Of a stretch of 52,558 nt of DNA, positions 23,783 to 32,710 are shown one piece after another (position 1 is the stretch's first letter; the number at the start of each line of letters is the position of its first letter). The notes beneath the pieces were generated by a model, which was given only the letters and a program-made list of their open reading frames with translations, made no database searches and had not been told where the DNA came from. Both the position numbers and the translations under genes were made by a program. The stretch spans positions 1-52,558 of the forward strand of contig NZ_JAQGJD010000324.1 in NCBI RefSeq assembly GCF_028290785.1, given 5' to 3'. The stretch is from Tardiphaga sp. GTDB taxonomy: Bacteria; Pseudomonadota; Alphaproteobacteria; Rhizobiales; Xanthobacteraceae.

Positions 23783-24541
23783 ATGACCGTACTTCCCTCG
23801 TTTCACGGCTCAAATCATAATCACTTGCTCGCCAGGCTTTCGGTCGAGTCGCTTGGCCTGATCACCCATCACTCTGCCGTCGTGGCGATGAAGCAGGGGA
23901 CGGTGCTTTATGAAGCTGGCGAGGAGGTCGAGCACGTCTACTTCCCGCATAGTGGGATGGTCTCGTTGCTGGCCGTGATGCAGAACGGCAAGGCCATCGA
24001 GACCGCCACCGTCGGCCGCGAAGGCGTGGTCGGCGCCATGGCCGGACTGGGGCTCTACACTTCGATGGTGCGCGCCGTCGTGCAGTTGCCGATGAGTGCC
24101 AGCAAGATCAGCGCGGCGCGCTTTCGGCACGCCGTGGCGGCCAGCAAGAGTATCGAACATGCCTGCATTCGCTACAACGAGGTGTTGCTGACCCAGGCGC
24201 GGGTCACCGCCGCCTGCAACGCCCTGCATCCGGTGGATGAGCGATTCTGTCGCTGGCTGCTGCAATCGGCCGACCGTGCCGAAAGCAACACAGTGGCGCT
24301 GACCCAGGAGTTGCTGTCGGAGATGCTGGGGGTGCGCCGCACCTCGGTGACGGAAGTGGCCGGCAAGCTGCAGAGGGACGGCATCATCTCGTTCACACGC
24401 GGCATCATTCAAATCATCGACCGCCCCGGGCTCGAGGCGCTGACCTGCGAATGCTATCAGTCGCTGATCGATCAATCCGCCACGCTCGGACGGCAGTCCG
24501 TCGTTGTCGATTCAAGGGCCAGCGACGGTGCGCGGCCATAG
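23783..24541 (+). CDS. Crp/Fnr-family transcriptional regulator
   Basis: A 252-residue regulator. The N-terminal cyclic-nucleotide-binding-like barrel has 'LYEAGEEVEHVYFPHSGMVSLLAVMQNG' and 'TVGREGVVGAM'. The C-terminal winged helix has 'LTQELLSEMLGVRRTSVTEVAGKLQRDGII'. The N-terminal Cys set of Fnr is absent, so oxygen sensing through Fe-S is unlikely. The true cAMP phosphate-binding motif is also not apparent. Its leader shares a duplicated element with the tiny-protein operon downstream, which suggests they are controlled together. Confidence 0.87.
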   Translation: MTVLPSFHGSNHNHLLARLSVESLGLITHHSAVVAMKQGTVLYEAGEEVEHVYFPHSGMVSLLAVMQNGKAIETATVGREGVVGAMAGLGLYTSMVRAVVQLPMSASKISAARFRHAVAASKSIEHACIRYNEVLLTQARVTAACNALHPVDERFCRWLLQSADRAESNTVALTQELLSEMLGVRRTSVTEVAGKLQRDGIISFTRGIIQIIDRPGLEALTCECYQSLIDQSATLGRQSVVVDSRASDGARP

Positions 24542-24679
24542 GGTGCAGGCAAAGATTCTCAGGGAAAGATTCATGGGACTCGCCACCGAAATTCACGGCT
24601 AAGTCCGGAACCGGGCAGACGCCTAATTAATGTCCGGTATAGAACTTAACCCATCGCCGCAGCAACCTTTGGCCTTTGC

Positions 24680-24723
24680 CGGTGACAGAGAGTTCGGTAG
24701 CGCTCCCGCCACATTTGGGGGAG
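24680..24723 (+). promoter_or_regulatory. Leader element copy 2 before the tiny-protein operon
   Basis: The same 15-base word CGGTGACAGAGAGTT is followed seven bases later by GCTCCCGCC. CTCCC (24703-24707) pairs with GGGAG (24719-24723), the ribosome-binding site of the next gene, around an 11-base loop. Copy 1 lies about 940 bp upstream before the Crp/Fnr gene. Confidence 0.55.
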
Positions 24724-24727
24724 TCCT

Positions 24728-24946
24728 ATGTCCGCGATCGAACGAACGCCCGTCATGCCTCGGCAGTTCAGCGAGGTCGAGCTTTTCGATCTGCGCCGCA
24801 GCACGTTGCGCTTCGCGCGTTCGTTTCCACCTGGCCCCCAGCGCAACCAGCACCGCCAGATTGCGCTGTCGCTGCGTGCGCTGTTCAGGAACAAAACATG
24901 GCTCAGCGTGCACAGCCATCCGTCGAACGCCGAGGTGCAGCCATGA
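24728..24946 (+). CDS. Small basic protein, first of three overlapping tiny genes
   Basis: A 72-residue protein with 'MPRQFSEVELFDLRRSTLRFARSF' and 'RQIALSLRALFRNKTWL'. It is Arg-rich and probably helical, with no membrane segment. I do not recognise a characterised family. The ribosome site GGGGGAG lies five bases upstream and is covered by the leader hairpin. Its TGA overlaps the next ATG, so the three tiny genes are translationally coupled. Confidence 0.65.
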   Translation: MSAIERTPVMPRQFSEVELFDLRRSTLRFARSFPPGPQRNQHRQIALSLRALFRNKTWLSVHSHPSNAEVQP

Positions 24947-25128
24947 GCGCCAGGGTCAGCCAGAATCCCTGCTGCACGGCCTGCGGATCGCCGATGCAGC
25001 AACAGATCGATGCGGTCGCCATCGGTACCGATCTGCAGTCTTTCAAATGTCCGCACTGCCGGCGCGTCCAGAAGCACCCGGCCGGTGCGATGGCCTTGTC
25101 GTCAACTTCGATCGTGAGACAGTCATGA
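24943..25128 (+). CDS. Small zinc-ribbon-like protein
   Basis: A 61-residue protein with 'CCTACG' near the N-terminus and 'FKCPHCRRVQKHP' about 25 residues later: two CxxC knuckles that should hold one zinc ion. It starts inside the previous stop codon and its TGA lies inside the next start codon. Function unknown; zinc-ribbon minis of this type may bind nucleic acid or protein. Confidence 0.62.
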   Translation: MSARVSQNPCCTACGSPMQQQIDAVAIGTDLQSFKCPHCRRVQKHPAGAMALSSTSIVRQS

Positions 25129-25319
25129 AGCCCCGGCGACCCTCCCGCCCCGATCTGCAAGATTGGGATGCCCGTGCCACCGACGCGCTGGAAGCCGCGC
25201 GCCAGATGCCGGTCGGACCGGAGCGCATCGCGGCGCTCAAAAAGGCCGGCGTGCTGCGCAACGCTGCCGACACACGGAGCATGTTTGCGCCCAGCCCAGG
25301 GCGGCCGCCGAAGGGCTGA
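25125..25319 (+). CDS. Small hypothetical protein, third of the tiny-gene operon
   Basis: A 64-residue protein: 'DLQDWDARATDALEAARQMPVGPERIAALKKAGVLRNAADTR' with a Pro/Gly-rich end. It is hydrophilic and helical with no membrane segment. The helix wording (aromatic residue, then 'AAR.MPPGPERIEALKKAGKLR') is common in small bradyrhizobial proteins of unknown role. It is coupled by ATGA to the zinc-ribbon gene. Confidence 0.6.
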   Translation: MKPRRPSRPDLQDWDARATDALEAARQMPVGPERIAALKKAGVLRNAADTRSMFAPSPGRPPKG

Positions 25320-25414
25320 GCGCGCGCTTGTTCCAACCGCCGGATCGGCACCACCTTATCCGCCTTATCCGCGTCCGTCTCGCTGTCTGCACTCGGCAGC
25401 CGACGTATCGGCGT

Positions 25415-25437
25415 AGCCGGTGAGCCCCCACCGGTTT
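25415..25437 (+). terminator. Putative terminator of the tiny-protein operon
   Basis: AGCCGGTG pairs with CACCGGTT around the loop AGCCCC, followed by a short T run. The stem is about eight base pairs including one G-U. It lies about 95 bp after the last tiny gene and before the convergent chemoreceptor gene. Confidence 0.4.
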
Positions 25438-25510
25438 CGTGGTGACCCCAGTTTCTGCGGTCTTCGCGACGCTGGAGCCGCTATGCAGATGCCGGCATCC
25501 GACCGGTCCG

Positions 25511-27190
25511 TTAAGCCGCGCGGACTGAACTGAGGAAGCGGCCGACTTCGGTCTTGAGCCGGTTGCTATCGTGTGACAACGACTGCGCTGCCGAGAACAC
25601 CTGCGAGGATGCCGAGCCGGTCTCATGGGCGCCGCGCTGTACGTCGGCGATGTGGGACGATACCTGCGCGGTGCCCTGCGCGGCCTGCTGCACGTTGCGG
25701 GAGATTTCCTGGGTGGCGGCGCCCTGCTCCTCCACCGCCGAGGCGATGGTCGAGGAGATCTCCGACATCCGGCCGATGGTGTTGCCGATTTCCTTGATGG
25801 CGCCGACGGATTCCTGCGTGGCCGCCTGGATGCCGCTGATCTGCTGGCTGATCTCGCCGGTGGCTTTTGCGGTCTGTTCGGCCAGCGCCTTCACTTCGCT
25901 GGCCACCACGGCGAAGCCGCGGCCGGCATCGCCGGCGCGCGCTGCCTCGATGGTCGCATTAAGCGCCAGCAGGTTGGTCTGTCCGGCAATGGTGTTGATC
26001 AGTTCGACCACGTCGCCGATCCTTGCTGCGGCCTTGGCCAGTTCGCCAACCCGTTCGTTGGTCTTGCGGGCCTGCTCCACGGCCTGATTGGCAATGCCGG
26101 CGGATTCCTGCACCTGGCGGCTGATCTCGTTGACCGAGGAGGCCATCTCCTCCGTCGCCGACGCAACCGCCTGGACGTTAGCGGAGGCTTCTTCCGATGC
26201 CGCGGCAACGGCGGTGGTGAGATCCTGCGCGCGTGCCGCGGTCGCGGTGAGGGTGCTGGCGGAGGCTTCGAGTTCGGTCGAGGACGAGGAGACCGTATCG
26301 ACGATCTCGCCGACGGCAGCTTCGAAATCGCCGGCCAGCTTCAACATATCGGCCTTGCGCTGGGATGCCGAGTGGAGTTGCTGGTCCTTCTGCTCGGCCT
26401 CCATCTGACGCACACGCAGTCCGCTGTCCTTGAACACCTGCAGCGCTTTGGCCATGTCGCCGATTTCGTCGCGGCGGTCGGTGTCGACGATCTTCTCCTC
26501 GAGATTGCCGCCGGCAATCACGCCCATCGCCGCATTGATGCGCTGCAGCGGATTGGTGACGCGAAAGATGACGACGAAGGCTGATGCCACGCCGATCAGC
26601 AGTGCGATGGTTGCGACAAGATAGGTCGTGACCTTTGCCGATGCGTAAGTGCCGCGGGCCTGATTGACGGCTTTCGCCGCGCCCTTGGTGTTCAGATCGA
26701 CGCCGGCATCAAGGGCAGCCAGGGCCTCATTGAAAAGCTCGGCGCTCTTGCCGTTCAGCAGCGACGCGGCCTCGGCACTCTTGTTTGCCGCGGCGGCCTC
26801 GAGGATCAGCTTCTGCGCCCCGAGATAGGCATTCCACTTTCCCGTGAAAACAGTCCAGGCCTGTCTTTCCTCGGGCGACGAGATCATCGGCTGGTAGATC
26901 TCGAAGTTTTTCACCATTTGCGGGAGCGCTGTCACCAGCCTGCTTTCCCGGTCGCTGCGGATCGATGGATCGTTGTTGAGTGCGAGACGCGATTCGAACA
27001 ATCGGATGCGCGTGGTCAGATATTTGATTTCACCGAGTACCTTGAGGGACGGCAGCCAGCTCGTCGCGAGATCGTCGGCACTGGCATTGATCTCCTGCGA
27101 TTTGGTGAGGGCCGTGAACGTTTGCCCCGCCATCAACACGACAAGGAGGGCTACGATGCCAATGAGAGTGGTCTTCAAGGTCAGGCGCAT
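25511..27190 (-). CDS. Methyl-accepting chemotaxis protein
   Basis: A 559-residue chemoreceptor. N-terminal membrane segment (about 8-26), a periplasmic four-helix-bundle ligand domain (about 30-190, '[27 protein letters not shown]'), a second membrane segment (about 190-212), a HAMP domain, then the methylation and signalling helices with the hairpin tip '[32 protein letters not shown]'. It should pass ligand binding to CheA/CheW. There is no C-terminal CheR-binding pentapeptide. The ATG giving 'MRLTLKTTL' is chosen over a GTG 63 bp upstream because it places the membrane segment normally. Confidence 0.92.
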   Translation of the reverse strand: MRLTLKTTLIGIVALLVVLMAGQTFTALTKSQEINASADDLATSWLPSLKVLGEIKYLTTRIRLFESRLALNNDPSIRSDRESRLVTALPQMVKNFEIYQPMISSPEERQAWTVFTGKWNAYLGAQKLILEAAAANKSAEAASLLNGKSAELFNEALAALDAGVDLNTKGAAKAVNQARGTYASAKVTTYLVATIALLIGVASAFVVIFRVTNPLQRINAAMGVIAGGNLEEKIVDTDRRDEIGDMAKALQVFKDSGLRVRQMEAEQKDQQLHSASQRKADMLKLAGDFEAAVGEIVDTVSSSSTELEASASTLTATAARAQDLTTAVAAASEEASANVQAVASATEEMASSVNEISRQVQESAGIANQAVEQARKTNERVGELAKAAARIGDVVELINTIAGQTNLLALNATIEAARAGDAGRGFAVVASEVKALAEQTAKATGEISQQISGIQAATQESVGAIKEIGNTIGRMSEISSTIASAVEEQGAATQEISRNVQQAAQGTAQVSSHIADVQRGAHETGSASSQVFSAAQSLSHDSNRLKTEVGRFLSSVRAA

Positions 27191-27535
27191 GGGGGCGTGG
27201 CTTTCAGGATGCGGATCGACGCCATGATCGATCGCTGCGTGGCGATCGTTCACGTCATGATGGTGATGATGTTCTTGAATGGAATTGCGTCGTAGATCGA
27301 CGACTTGAATTGAACATCGGCCTTTCGCATTACCACTACGTTAATACCGCCTATCGCAAGAAAGGCTTCTGTCGCGGCACTCCAAATCGTTCAAATGGCG
27401 ACGGTCGCCCCGCACGCGTCGTCAAAAGAACCGCGGGGCTGGTGGCCTTGGCGATTCAGGTCGCGGCGTGCAACCCGCCGGCCCGACAGAACTGCAGCTC
27501 TCGTTGCCGCCCCAGCGCCATTCGTCCCCGCGCTG
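27191..27535. other. Intergenic stretch upstream of the chemoreceptor gene
   Basis: About 345 bp between the start of the leftward chemoreceptor gene and the end of trmL. Open frames here have poor codon patterns and no credible start site. The chemoreceptor promoter must lie within it. I see a short inverted repeat GTCG-n5-CGAC near 27287-27299 but no convincing gene or repeat. Confidence 0.5.
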
Positions 27536-28033
27536 TCACTCGCCGCCCCGCAGCGGAACCGTTTGGCCTTGCACCTGGCCACGCGACGGCCCGGTCTGCC
27601 GCAGCGCTTCGCCCATGGCCATGGCGGCGGCCATGGCGATGTTGAGCGAGCGCAGGCCAGGGCGAATTGGGATCACCACCCGGGCATCGGCAGTGGCCGC
27701 CACTGCGTCGGGAACGCCGGCGGATTCGCGGCCGAACAGCAGGATGTCGTTGGCGGCATAGTGGTGATCGAGATAGGGCACGGCGCCCTTGGTGGTGAAC
27801 AGCACCAGGCGGTGGCCGTTGTCATATCGCCACCGTTCGAAATGGCCCCAGGAATCGTGCCTGACGATGCGGACCTGGTCGAGATAGTCCATCCCGGCGC
27901 GGCGGAAGTGCCGGTCGGAGATCGGGAAGCCGGCCGGTTCGATGATATGCGCCTCGACGTCGAGACAAGCGCACAGCCGCAGGATGGTGCCGGTATTCTG
28001 CGGAATATCCGGCTGGTAGAGCGCAATGCGCAT
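27536..28033 (-). CDS. trmL: tRNA (cytidine(34)-2'-O)-methyltransferase
   Basis: A 165-residue SPOUT methyltransferase of the TrmL subgroup, which methylates the ribose of the wobble base of tRNA-Leu isoacceptors. Marks: 'MRIALYQPDIPQNTGTILRLCACL' at the start, 'DILLFGRESAGVP' and 'VVIPIRPGLRSLNIAMAAAMAMGEALRQTG', the trefoil-knot SAM site. Length is typical. The start at the canonical N-terminus is much better than the 57-codon-longer frame. It is divergent from the Rieske gene. Confidence 0.93.
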   Translation of the reverse strand: MRIALYQPDIPQNTGTILRLCACLDVEAHIIEPAGFPISDRHFRRAGMDYLDQVRIVRHDSWGHFERWRYDNGHRLVLFTTKGAVPYLDHHYAANDILLFGRESAGVPDAVAATADARVVIPIRPGLRSLNIAMAAAMAMGEALRQTGPSRGQVQGQTVPLRGGE

Positions 28034-28163
28034 GGACTTCGGCTCCCGCGCGGCGTTGCCCGCCGACAGGGCAGGCGATAGCGTCCCGGCGCCGAGGTCG
28101 CAAGCCGGGCGGTCTTCCGACCCGCAGCCTGGCGGTCTCGGAGGGCGGTGCGCGGCGGATTTA

Positions 28164-28213
28164 GTGCATTGCACGCAGGAGAGCCGCAAGCAGGCTTGCA
28201 CTACCGGTGCAAG
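28164..28213. promoter_or_regulatory. Cluster of inverted repeats upstream of the bc1 genes
   Basis: In about 50 bases: GTGCA-t-TGCAC (28164-28174), GCAAG-cagg-CTTGC (28186-28199) and CTTGCAC-taccg-GTGCAAG (28195-28213, perfect 7-bp arms). The last two share one arm and are mutually exclusive. They lie in the 345-bp region between divergent trmL and the Rieske gene, about 165 bp before the latter. They could be operator half-sites or a switching leader. I see no other gene in this gap. Confidence 0.4.
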
Positions 28214-28378
28214 GGTGCGAATAGAACGATTCTGGACTGCTTGTTAGGCTACTTGTGCCGGGATAAGTGACGTTCTGCCGCCGTGGGGACCGCGGGCGCC
28301 GGCAACGACCTCGAGTCGCACGCATCTTGCGTCACTTCGGGCTGTTCACCGGCAGCAAACGAGAAAGGGCTTGGAATC

Positions 28379-28906
28379 GTGACGACAACGTCTTCGGCGG
28401 AACACACGCGCCGTGATTTCCTCTTCGTGGCGACGGGCGCCGTGGCCGCCGTCGGCGCAGCCGCCGCCGTCTGGCCGCTGATCTCCCAGATGAACCCGGA
28501 CGCCTCGACCATTGCCGCGGGCGCGCCGATCGAAGTCGATCTGGCGCCGATCGCCGAAGGACAGGACATCAAGGTGTTCTGGCGCGGCAAGCCGATTTAC
28601 ATCATGAACCGGACCAAGAAGCAGGTCGATGAGGCGCGTTCGGTGCCGACCGCGAGCCTGCCGGATCCCGCGTCCGACCAATCCCGCGTCAAGGAAGGCC
28701 ACGACCAGTGGCTCGTCGTGATCGGCATCTGCACCCATCTCGGCTGCATCCCGATCGCCCATGAAGGCGAATATGACGGCTTCTTCTGCCCGTGCCACGG
28801 TTCGCAGTACGACTCTTCCGGCCGCGTCCGCCGCGGCCCCGCGCCGCTGAACCTGCCGGTGCCGCCTTACGCTTTCGTTTCCGACAGCAAAATCAAGATC
28901 GGCTGA
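28379..28906 (+). CDS. petA: Ubiquinol-cytochrome c reductase iron-sulfur (Rieske) subunit
   Basis: A 175-residue Rieske protein of the cytochrome bc1 complex, moving electrons from ubiquinol to cytochrome c1. The twin-arginine signal '[12 protein letters not shown]' precedes one membrane anchor. The [2Fe-2S] ligands are C118, H120, C137 and H140 in 'CTHLGC' and 'CPCHGS'; C123 and C139 can form the disulfide. The start is GTG, with AAGGG nine bases upstream. The cytochrome b/c1 gene follows 59 bp downstream in an operon. Confidence 0.95.
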   Translation: MTTTSSAEHTRRDFLFVATGAVAAVGAAAAVWPLISQMNPDASTIAAGAPIEVDLAPIAEGQDIKVFWRGKPIYIMNRTKKQVDEARSVPTASLPDPASDQSRVKEGHDQWLVVIGICTHLGCIPIAHEGEYDGFFCPCHGSQYDSSGRVRRGPAPLNLPVPPYAFVSDSKIKIG

Positions 28907-28965
28907 GTTTTGGGTCCCGCCCGAAGCCTCGCCGATAAAGTCGTTTCTCTCCTCAGGATCGCATC

Positions 28966-31032
28966 ATGAGCGGACCATCCACCTACCAGCCGACCAATCC
29001 CGCCCTGCAGTGGATCGAGCGGCGCCTGCCGATTATCGGCCTGATCCACTCCTCGTTCGTGGCCTATCCGACGCCGCGCAACCTGAACTACTGGTGGACG
29101 TTCGGCGGCATTCTTTCCTTCATGCTCGGCGTGCAGATCATCACCGGCGTGATCCTGGCGATGCACTACACCCCGCACGTCGATATGGCGTTCAACTCGG
29201 TCGAGAGCATCGTCCGTGACGTCAACTTCGGCTGGCTGCTGCGCTACTTGCATTCCAACGGCGCCTCGATGTTCTTCATCGCCGTGTACATCCACATGTT
29301 CCGCGGCCTGTATTATGGGTCGTACAAGGAGCCGCGCGAAATCCTCTGGATCCTCGGCGTGATCATCTACCTCCTGATGATGGCGACCGGTTTCATGGGC
29401 TACGTGCTGCCGTGGGGCCAGATGAGCTTCTGGGGCGCCACGGTCATCACCAACCTGTTCTCCGCAATCCCCTATGTGGGCGACAGCATCGTCACCCTGC
29501 TGTGGGGCGGCTATTCGGTCGGCAACCCGACCCTGAACCGCTTCTTCTCGCTGCACTATTTGCTGCCGTTCGTGATCGCCGGCGTGGTCGTGCTGCACGT
29601 CTGGGCGCTGCACGTGGCTGGCCAGAACAACCCGGCCGGCGTCGAACCGAAGACCGAGAAGGACACCGTGCCGTTCACGCCCTACGCGACCATCAAGGAT
29701 GGTTTCGGCATGGTATGCTTCATGATCTTCTACGCCTGGTTCGTGTTCTACGTGCCGAACTACCTCGGCGATCCCGACAACTACATCATGGCGAACCCGG
29801 GCGTAACGCCCGCGCACATCGTGCCGGAATGGTACTACCTGCCGTTCTACGCGATCCTGCGCTCGATCCCGAGCAAGCTCGGCGGCGTGATCTGCATGTT
29901 CGGCGCCATCGTGGTGCTGGCGTTCCTGCCCTGGCTCGACAACGCCAAGACTCGTTCGTCGCGCTATCGCCCGCTCGCCAAACAGTTCTTCTGGATGTTC
30001 GTGGTGACCTGCATCCTGCTCGGCTGGCTGGGCGGCAAGCCGGCCGAAGGCATCTACACCATCGCTTCGCGCGTGCTGACCTTCGTCTACTTCGCCTATT
30101 TCCTGATCGTGCTGCCGATCCTCAGCCGCATCGAGAAACCGCGCGCGGTACCGAACTCGATCGCCGATGACGTTCTGGCCAAATATGGCAAGAAGGTCGT
30201 GTCCGCGATCGCAGTCCTGGTGCTGGCCGGCGGCCTGATCGCCGGCGGCGTGCAGGACGCCCGTGCCCAGGAGCACGGCGGCCCGACGCCGCCATCGCTG
30301 AAATGGTCGTTCGCCGGCCCGTTCGGCAAGTTCGACCGCGGTGCCCTGCAGCGCGGCTACAAGGTCTACAAGGAAGTCTGCTCGACCTGCCATTCCATGA
30401 ACCTGCTGTACTTCCGCAACCTCGCGGATGAAGGCGGCCCCGGCTTCACTGCGGCGCAGGCGTTGGCTGTCGCCTCCGACGTCAAGGTCAAGGACGGCCC
30501 GAACGACGCAGGCGACATGTTCGAGCGTCCCGGCCGGCTCGCCGACCGCTTTCCCGCGCCGTTCCCGAACGAGCAGGCTGCGCGTGCGGCCAATGGCGGC
30601 GCCGCGCCGCCGGACCTGTCGCTGATGGCCAAGGCCCGCAACTACGACCGCGGTTTCCCGCAGTTCATCTTCGACTTCTTCACCCAGTTCCAGGAGAAGG
30701 GCCCGAACTACATCGACGCTTTGCTGCAGGGCTACGTCGATCCGCCGCCGGCCGATTTCAAGCTGCCCGAGGGCGCCTATTACAACAAGATCTACCCCGG
30801 CCACGCCATCAAGATGCCGAAGCCGATCTCCGACGATCAGGTCACCTATGATGACGGCACGCCGCAGAAGCTTGAGAACTACGCCAAGGACGTTTCGACC
30901 TTCCTGATGTGGACCGCGGAGCCGCACCTTGAGGCCCGCAAACGTCTCGGCCTGCAGGTGATGGTGTTCCTGATCCTTCTCGCGGGGCTGCTGTACTTCA
31001 CGAAGAAAAAGGTCTGGGCCAACGCGCACTGA
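28966..31032 (+). CDS. fbcH: Cytochrome b/c1 fusion precursor of the bc1 complex
   Basis: A 688-residue fusion of cytochrome b (about 1-410) and cytochrome c1 (about 436-688). Haem b ligands are H96, H110, H197 and H211; the quinol-site motif PEWY is in '[10 protein letters not shown]'. A signal-peptide-like segment ends near 'ARAQ' at about 435, where processing should separate the two proteins. Haem c attaches at C472-S-T-C475-H476. A C-terminal membrane anchor ('[14 protein letters not shown]') holds c1. This fusion is a hallmark of Bradyrhizobium and relatives. It ends the operon at a strong terminator. Confidence 0.96.
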   Translation: MSGPSTYQPTNPALQWIERRLPIIGLIHSSFVAYPTPRNLNYWWTFGGILSFMLGVQIITGVILAMHYTPHVDMAFNSVESIVRDVNFGWLLRYLHSNGASMFFIAVYIHMFRGLYYGSYKEPREILWILGVIIYLLMMATGFMGYVLPWGQMSFWGATVITNLFSAIPYVGDSIVTLLWGGYSVGNPTLNRFFSLHYLLPFVIAGVVVLHVWALHVAGQNNPAGVEPKTEKDTVPFTPYATIKDGFGMVCFMIFYAWFVFYVPNYLGDPDNYIMANPGVTPAHIVPEWYYLPFYAILRSIPSKLGGVICMFGAIVVLAFLPWLDNAKTRSSRYRPLAKQFFWMFVVTCILLGWLGGKPAEGIYTIASRVLTFVYFAYFLIVLPILSRIEKPRAVPNSIADDVLAKYGKKVVSAIAVLVLAGGLIAGGVQDARAQEHGGPTPPSLKWSFAGPFGKFDRGALQRGYKVYKEVCSTCHSMNLLYFRNLADEGGPGFTAAQALAVASDVKVKDGPNDAGDMFERPGRLADRFPAPFPNEQAARAANGGAAPPDLSLMAKARNYDRGFPQFIFDFFTQFQEKGPNYIDALLQGYVDPPPADFKLPEGAYYNKIYPGHAIKMPKPISDDQVTYDDGTPQKLENYAKDVSTFLMWTAEPHLEARKRLGLQVMVFLILLAGLLYFTKKKVWANAH

Positions 31033-31057
31033 GCGGCGACGGCCGATGCCAACTGAG

Positions 31058-31080
31058 AAAGCCCCTGCGGGGGCTTTTTT
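31058..31080 (+). terminator. Rho-independent terminator of the bc1 operon
   Basis: AAAGCCCC pairs with GGGGCTTT around a short TGCG loop, followed directly by TTT. It begins 26 bp after the fbcH stop. This is the cleanest intrinsic terminator in the window. Confidence 0.9.
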
Positions 31081-31090
31081 GTTGGGCTCT

Positions 31091-31202
31091 GGTAGGGTGG
31101 GCAAAGGCGCGCTTGCACCGTGCCCACGCGTTGCCACGCACCGACGACAGACGTGGGCACGCTTCGTCGCGCTCCGCGCATCGAAGCTTTGCCCACCCTA
31201 CG
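31091..31202. repeat. Nested palindromic intergenic repeat (family D)
   Basis: GTAGGGTGGGCAAAG (31092-31106) and CTTTGCCCACCCTAC (31187-31201) are perfect 15-bp arms. Inside them CGTGCCCACG and CGTGGGCACG form a second perfect 10-bp pair. It lies between the bc1 terminator and the dienelactone hydrolase. The arrangement (outer stem, inner stem, loop) parallels families A and B with unrelated sequence. Confidence 0.8.
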
Positions 31203-31306
31203 GCCGCTGCGGTCGCTCCTCGCAATGACGGCGTTGGCGATTGCCTTGTCATCATCCCGCCGTCAAAATACCGATCAATGGCGTTCAACATCTTCGGAGG
31301 ATTCCC

Positions 31307-31981
31307 ATGGGTACCCACATCACTTTCAAGCGGCCGGACGGCAAGGAAACCGGCGGCTACCTCGCCAACGCTTCCGCCGGCAACGCGCCGGGCGTCGTGG
31401 TGATCCAGGAATGGTGGGGGCTATCGGAGCAGATCAAGGGCCTCGCCGACCGCTTCGCGCTGGCCGGCTTCGATGCGCTGGCGCCGGATCTCTACAACGG
31501 CAAGGTGGTGCCGTATCACGACACGGACGCCGCCGGCAAAGAGATGAACTCGCTGGATTTCATGGACGCCACCACCCAGACGGTACGCGGCGCCGCGCAG
31601 TATCTGGCGCGCAACGGCGCCAAGGTCGGCCTCACCGGCTTCTGCCTCGGCGGTGCCGTCACGGTGATAGGCGCCTGCAAGATTCCTGAATTGAAGGCCG
31701 CCGTGGCATTTTACGGCATTCCGCCGGAAGCCGCCGCCAGACCCGCCGATGTGCAGGTGCCGCTGCAGGGACACTTTGCCAACCGCGATGACTGGTGCAC
31801 GCCCGCGGTGGTCGATGCCTTCGAAGCCGGCCTCAAGGCGGCCGGCAAAAGCGCGGAATTCTTCCGCTACGAGGCCGACCACGCCTTCGTCAACGAACAG
31901 CGTGCCAGCGTGCATGACCGCGAAGCCGCCGAACTGGCCTGGGGTCGTGCCACGGCGTTCTTCAAGAAGCATCTGGCTTAA
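31307..31981 (+). CDS. Dienelactone hydrolase family protein
   Basis: A 224-residue alpha/beta hydrolase. The nucleophile is C113 in 'GFCLGG', with an Asp at about 161-162 ('NRDDWCTP') and H192 in 'ADHAF', the Cys-Asp-His triad of dienelactone hydrolases; E36 in 'QEWWG' is the conserved Glu that activates the Cys. Such enzymes open lactones such as dienelactone in chloroaromatic degradation, but many members act on other esters. No degradation genes are nearby. GGAGG lies seven bases before the ATG. It is probably monocistronic. Confidence 0.87.
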   Translation: MGTHITFKRPDGKETGGYLANASAGNAPGVVVIQEWWGLSEQIKGLADRFALAGFDALAPDLYNGKVVPYHDTDAAGKEMNSLDFMDATTQTVRGAAQYLARNGAKVGLTGFCLGGAVTVIGACKIPELKAAVAFYGIPPEAAARPADVQVPLQGHFANRDDWCTPAVVDAFEAGLKAAGKSAEFFRYEADHAFVNEQRASVHDREAAELAWGRATAFFKKHLA

Positions 31982-31993
31982 CGGAGTGGCAAA

Positions 31994-32028
31994 CTCCTGA
32001 TATGCTCGGATTGAGTGCATATCAGGAG
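31994..32028 (+). promoter_or_regulatory. vapBC operator: perfect 12-bp inverted repeat
   Basis: CTCCTGATATGC (31994-32005) and GCATATCAGGAG (32017-32028) are perfect 12-bp arms around an 11-base spacer. The right arm contains the AGGAG ribosome site of the antitoxin gene. Antitoxin-toxin complexes normally repress their own promoter by binding inverted repeats at this place, so this is very likely the autoregulatory operator. In RNA the same repeat could also hide the ribosome site. Confidence 0.75.
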
Positions 32029-32035
32029 CATGGCC

Positions 32036-32275
32036 ATGATCGTCTCCAAATGGGGTGACAGTCTCGGAGTCCGCCTGTCCGCGGAGGACGTGGCGCGCCT
32101 CGGACTGAAGGAGGGCGACGAGGTGGATGTCGAGATCAAGCGGCCGGAGCCCCAGGTATCGCCCGAAGATTTGCCCGACCTCAGTCCAGAAGAGTGGTTG
32201 ATGCGGATGCGTCAACTCCGTGGACGCATCCCCGCCAATTTCAAGTTTGACCGCGACGAGGCGAATGCCAGGTAA
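32036..32275 (+). CDS. vapB: Antitoxin, AbrB/MazE-type (VapB)
   Basis: A 79-residue protein. Residues 1-40 form an AbrB/MazE swapped-hairpin DNA-binding domain ('VSKWGDSLGVRLSAEDVARLGLKEGDEVDVEI'). The C-terminal tail 'RGRIPANFKFDRDEANAR' should wrap and neutralise the PIN toxin. The chosen ATG lies seven bases after AGGAG; an in-frame ATG two codons upstream is too close to it. It overlaps the toxin gene by 11 bp, as is usual for toxin-antitoxin operons. Confidence 0.87.
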   Translation: MIVSKWGDSLGVRLSAEDVARLGLKEGDEVDVEIKRPEPQVSPEDLPDLSPEEWLMRMRQLRGRIPANFKFDRDEANAR

Positions 32276-32678
32276 TTTCTTTGACACCAATGTGTTGATT
32301 TACCTCGCGACAGACGACCAGCGAAAGGCCGACCATGTCGAGTTTTTGCTCCGCGCGGGCGGTGTCGTCAGTGTACAGGTCCTCAACGAAATCACGAATA
32401 TCTCACGTCGAAAGTATGCGATGTCGTGGAAAGATACTTTCACGACGCTGTCCACAGTCCGGTCGTATCTGACGGTCATTCCCATCACCGTGGAAATTCA
32501 CGAATCCGGCCTCCGCGTCGCCGAACGCTACGGTTTTTCGATCTACGACAGTTTCATCGTTGCCGCTGCGCTCGCCGCGGAATGCGACACCCTGTGGTCC
32601 GAGGACATGCAGGACGGGATGGTGGTCGATGGCAGGCTGCGGATTATCAACCCGTTTCGGGATGAAACCGCCCCTTGA
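32265..32678 (+). CDS. vapC: PIN-domain toxin (VapC)
   Basis: A 137-residue PIN-domain ribonuclease. The acidic active site is complete: D7 ('FFDTNVLIYL'), E42 ('LNEITNI'), D95 ('SIYDSFIVAAA') and D114 ('WSEDMQ'). VapC toxins cut tRNA or rRNA when the antitoxin is lost. It starts inside the antitoxin gene. The length and intact motifs suggest an active pair; which RNA it cuts cannot be told from sequence. Confidence 0.9.
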   Translation: MPGNFFDTNVLIYLATDDQRKADHVEFLLRAGGVVSVQVLNEITNISRRKYAMSWKDTFTTLSTVRSYLTVIPITVEIHESGLRVAERYGFSIYDSFIVAAALAAECDTLWSEDMQDGMVVDGRLRIINPFRDETAP

Positions 32679-32710
32679 CCTTCCCCTCCGGCCATGGCTC
32701 ATTGCCGCCC

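Noticed and set aside
28867..31137. A 756-codon open frame on the minus strand opposite the bc1 fusion gene
   Set aside because: It lies antisense to fbcH, is rich in His/Arg/Asp with no domain, and arises from GC-rich codon bias on the true strand.
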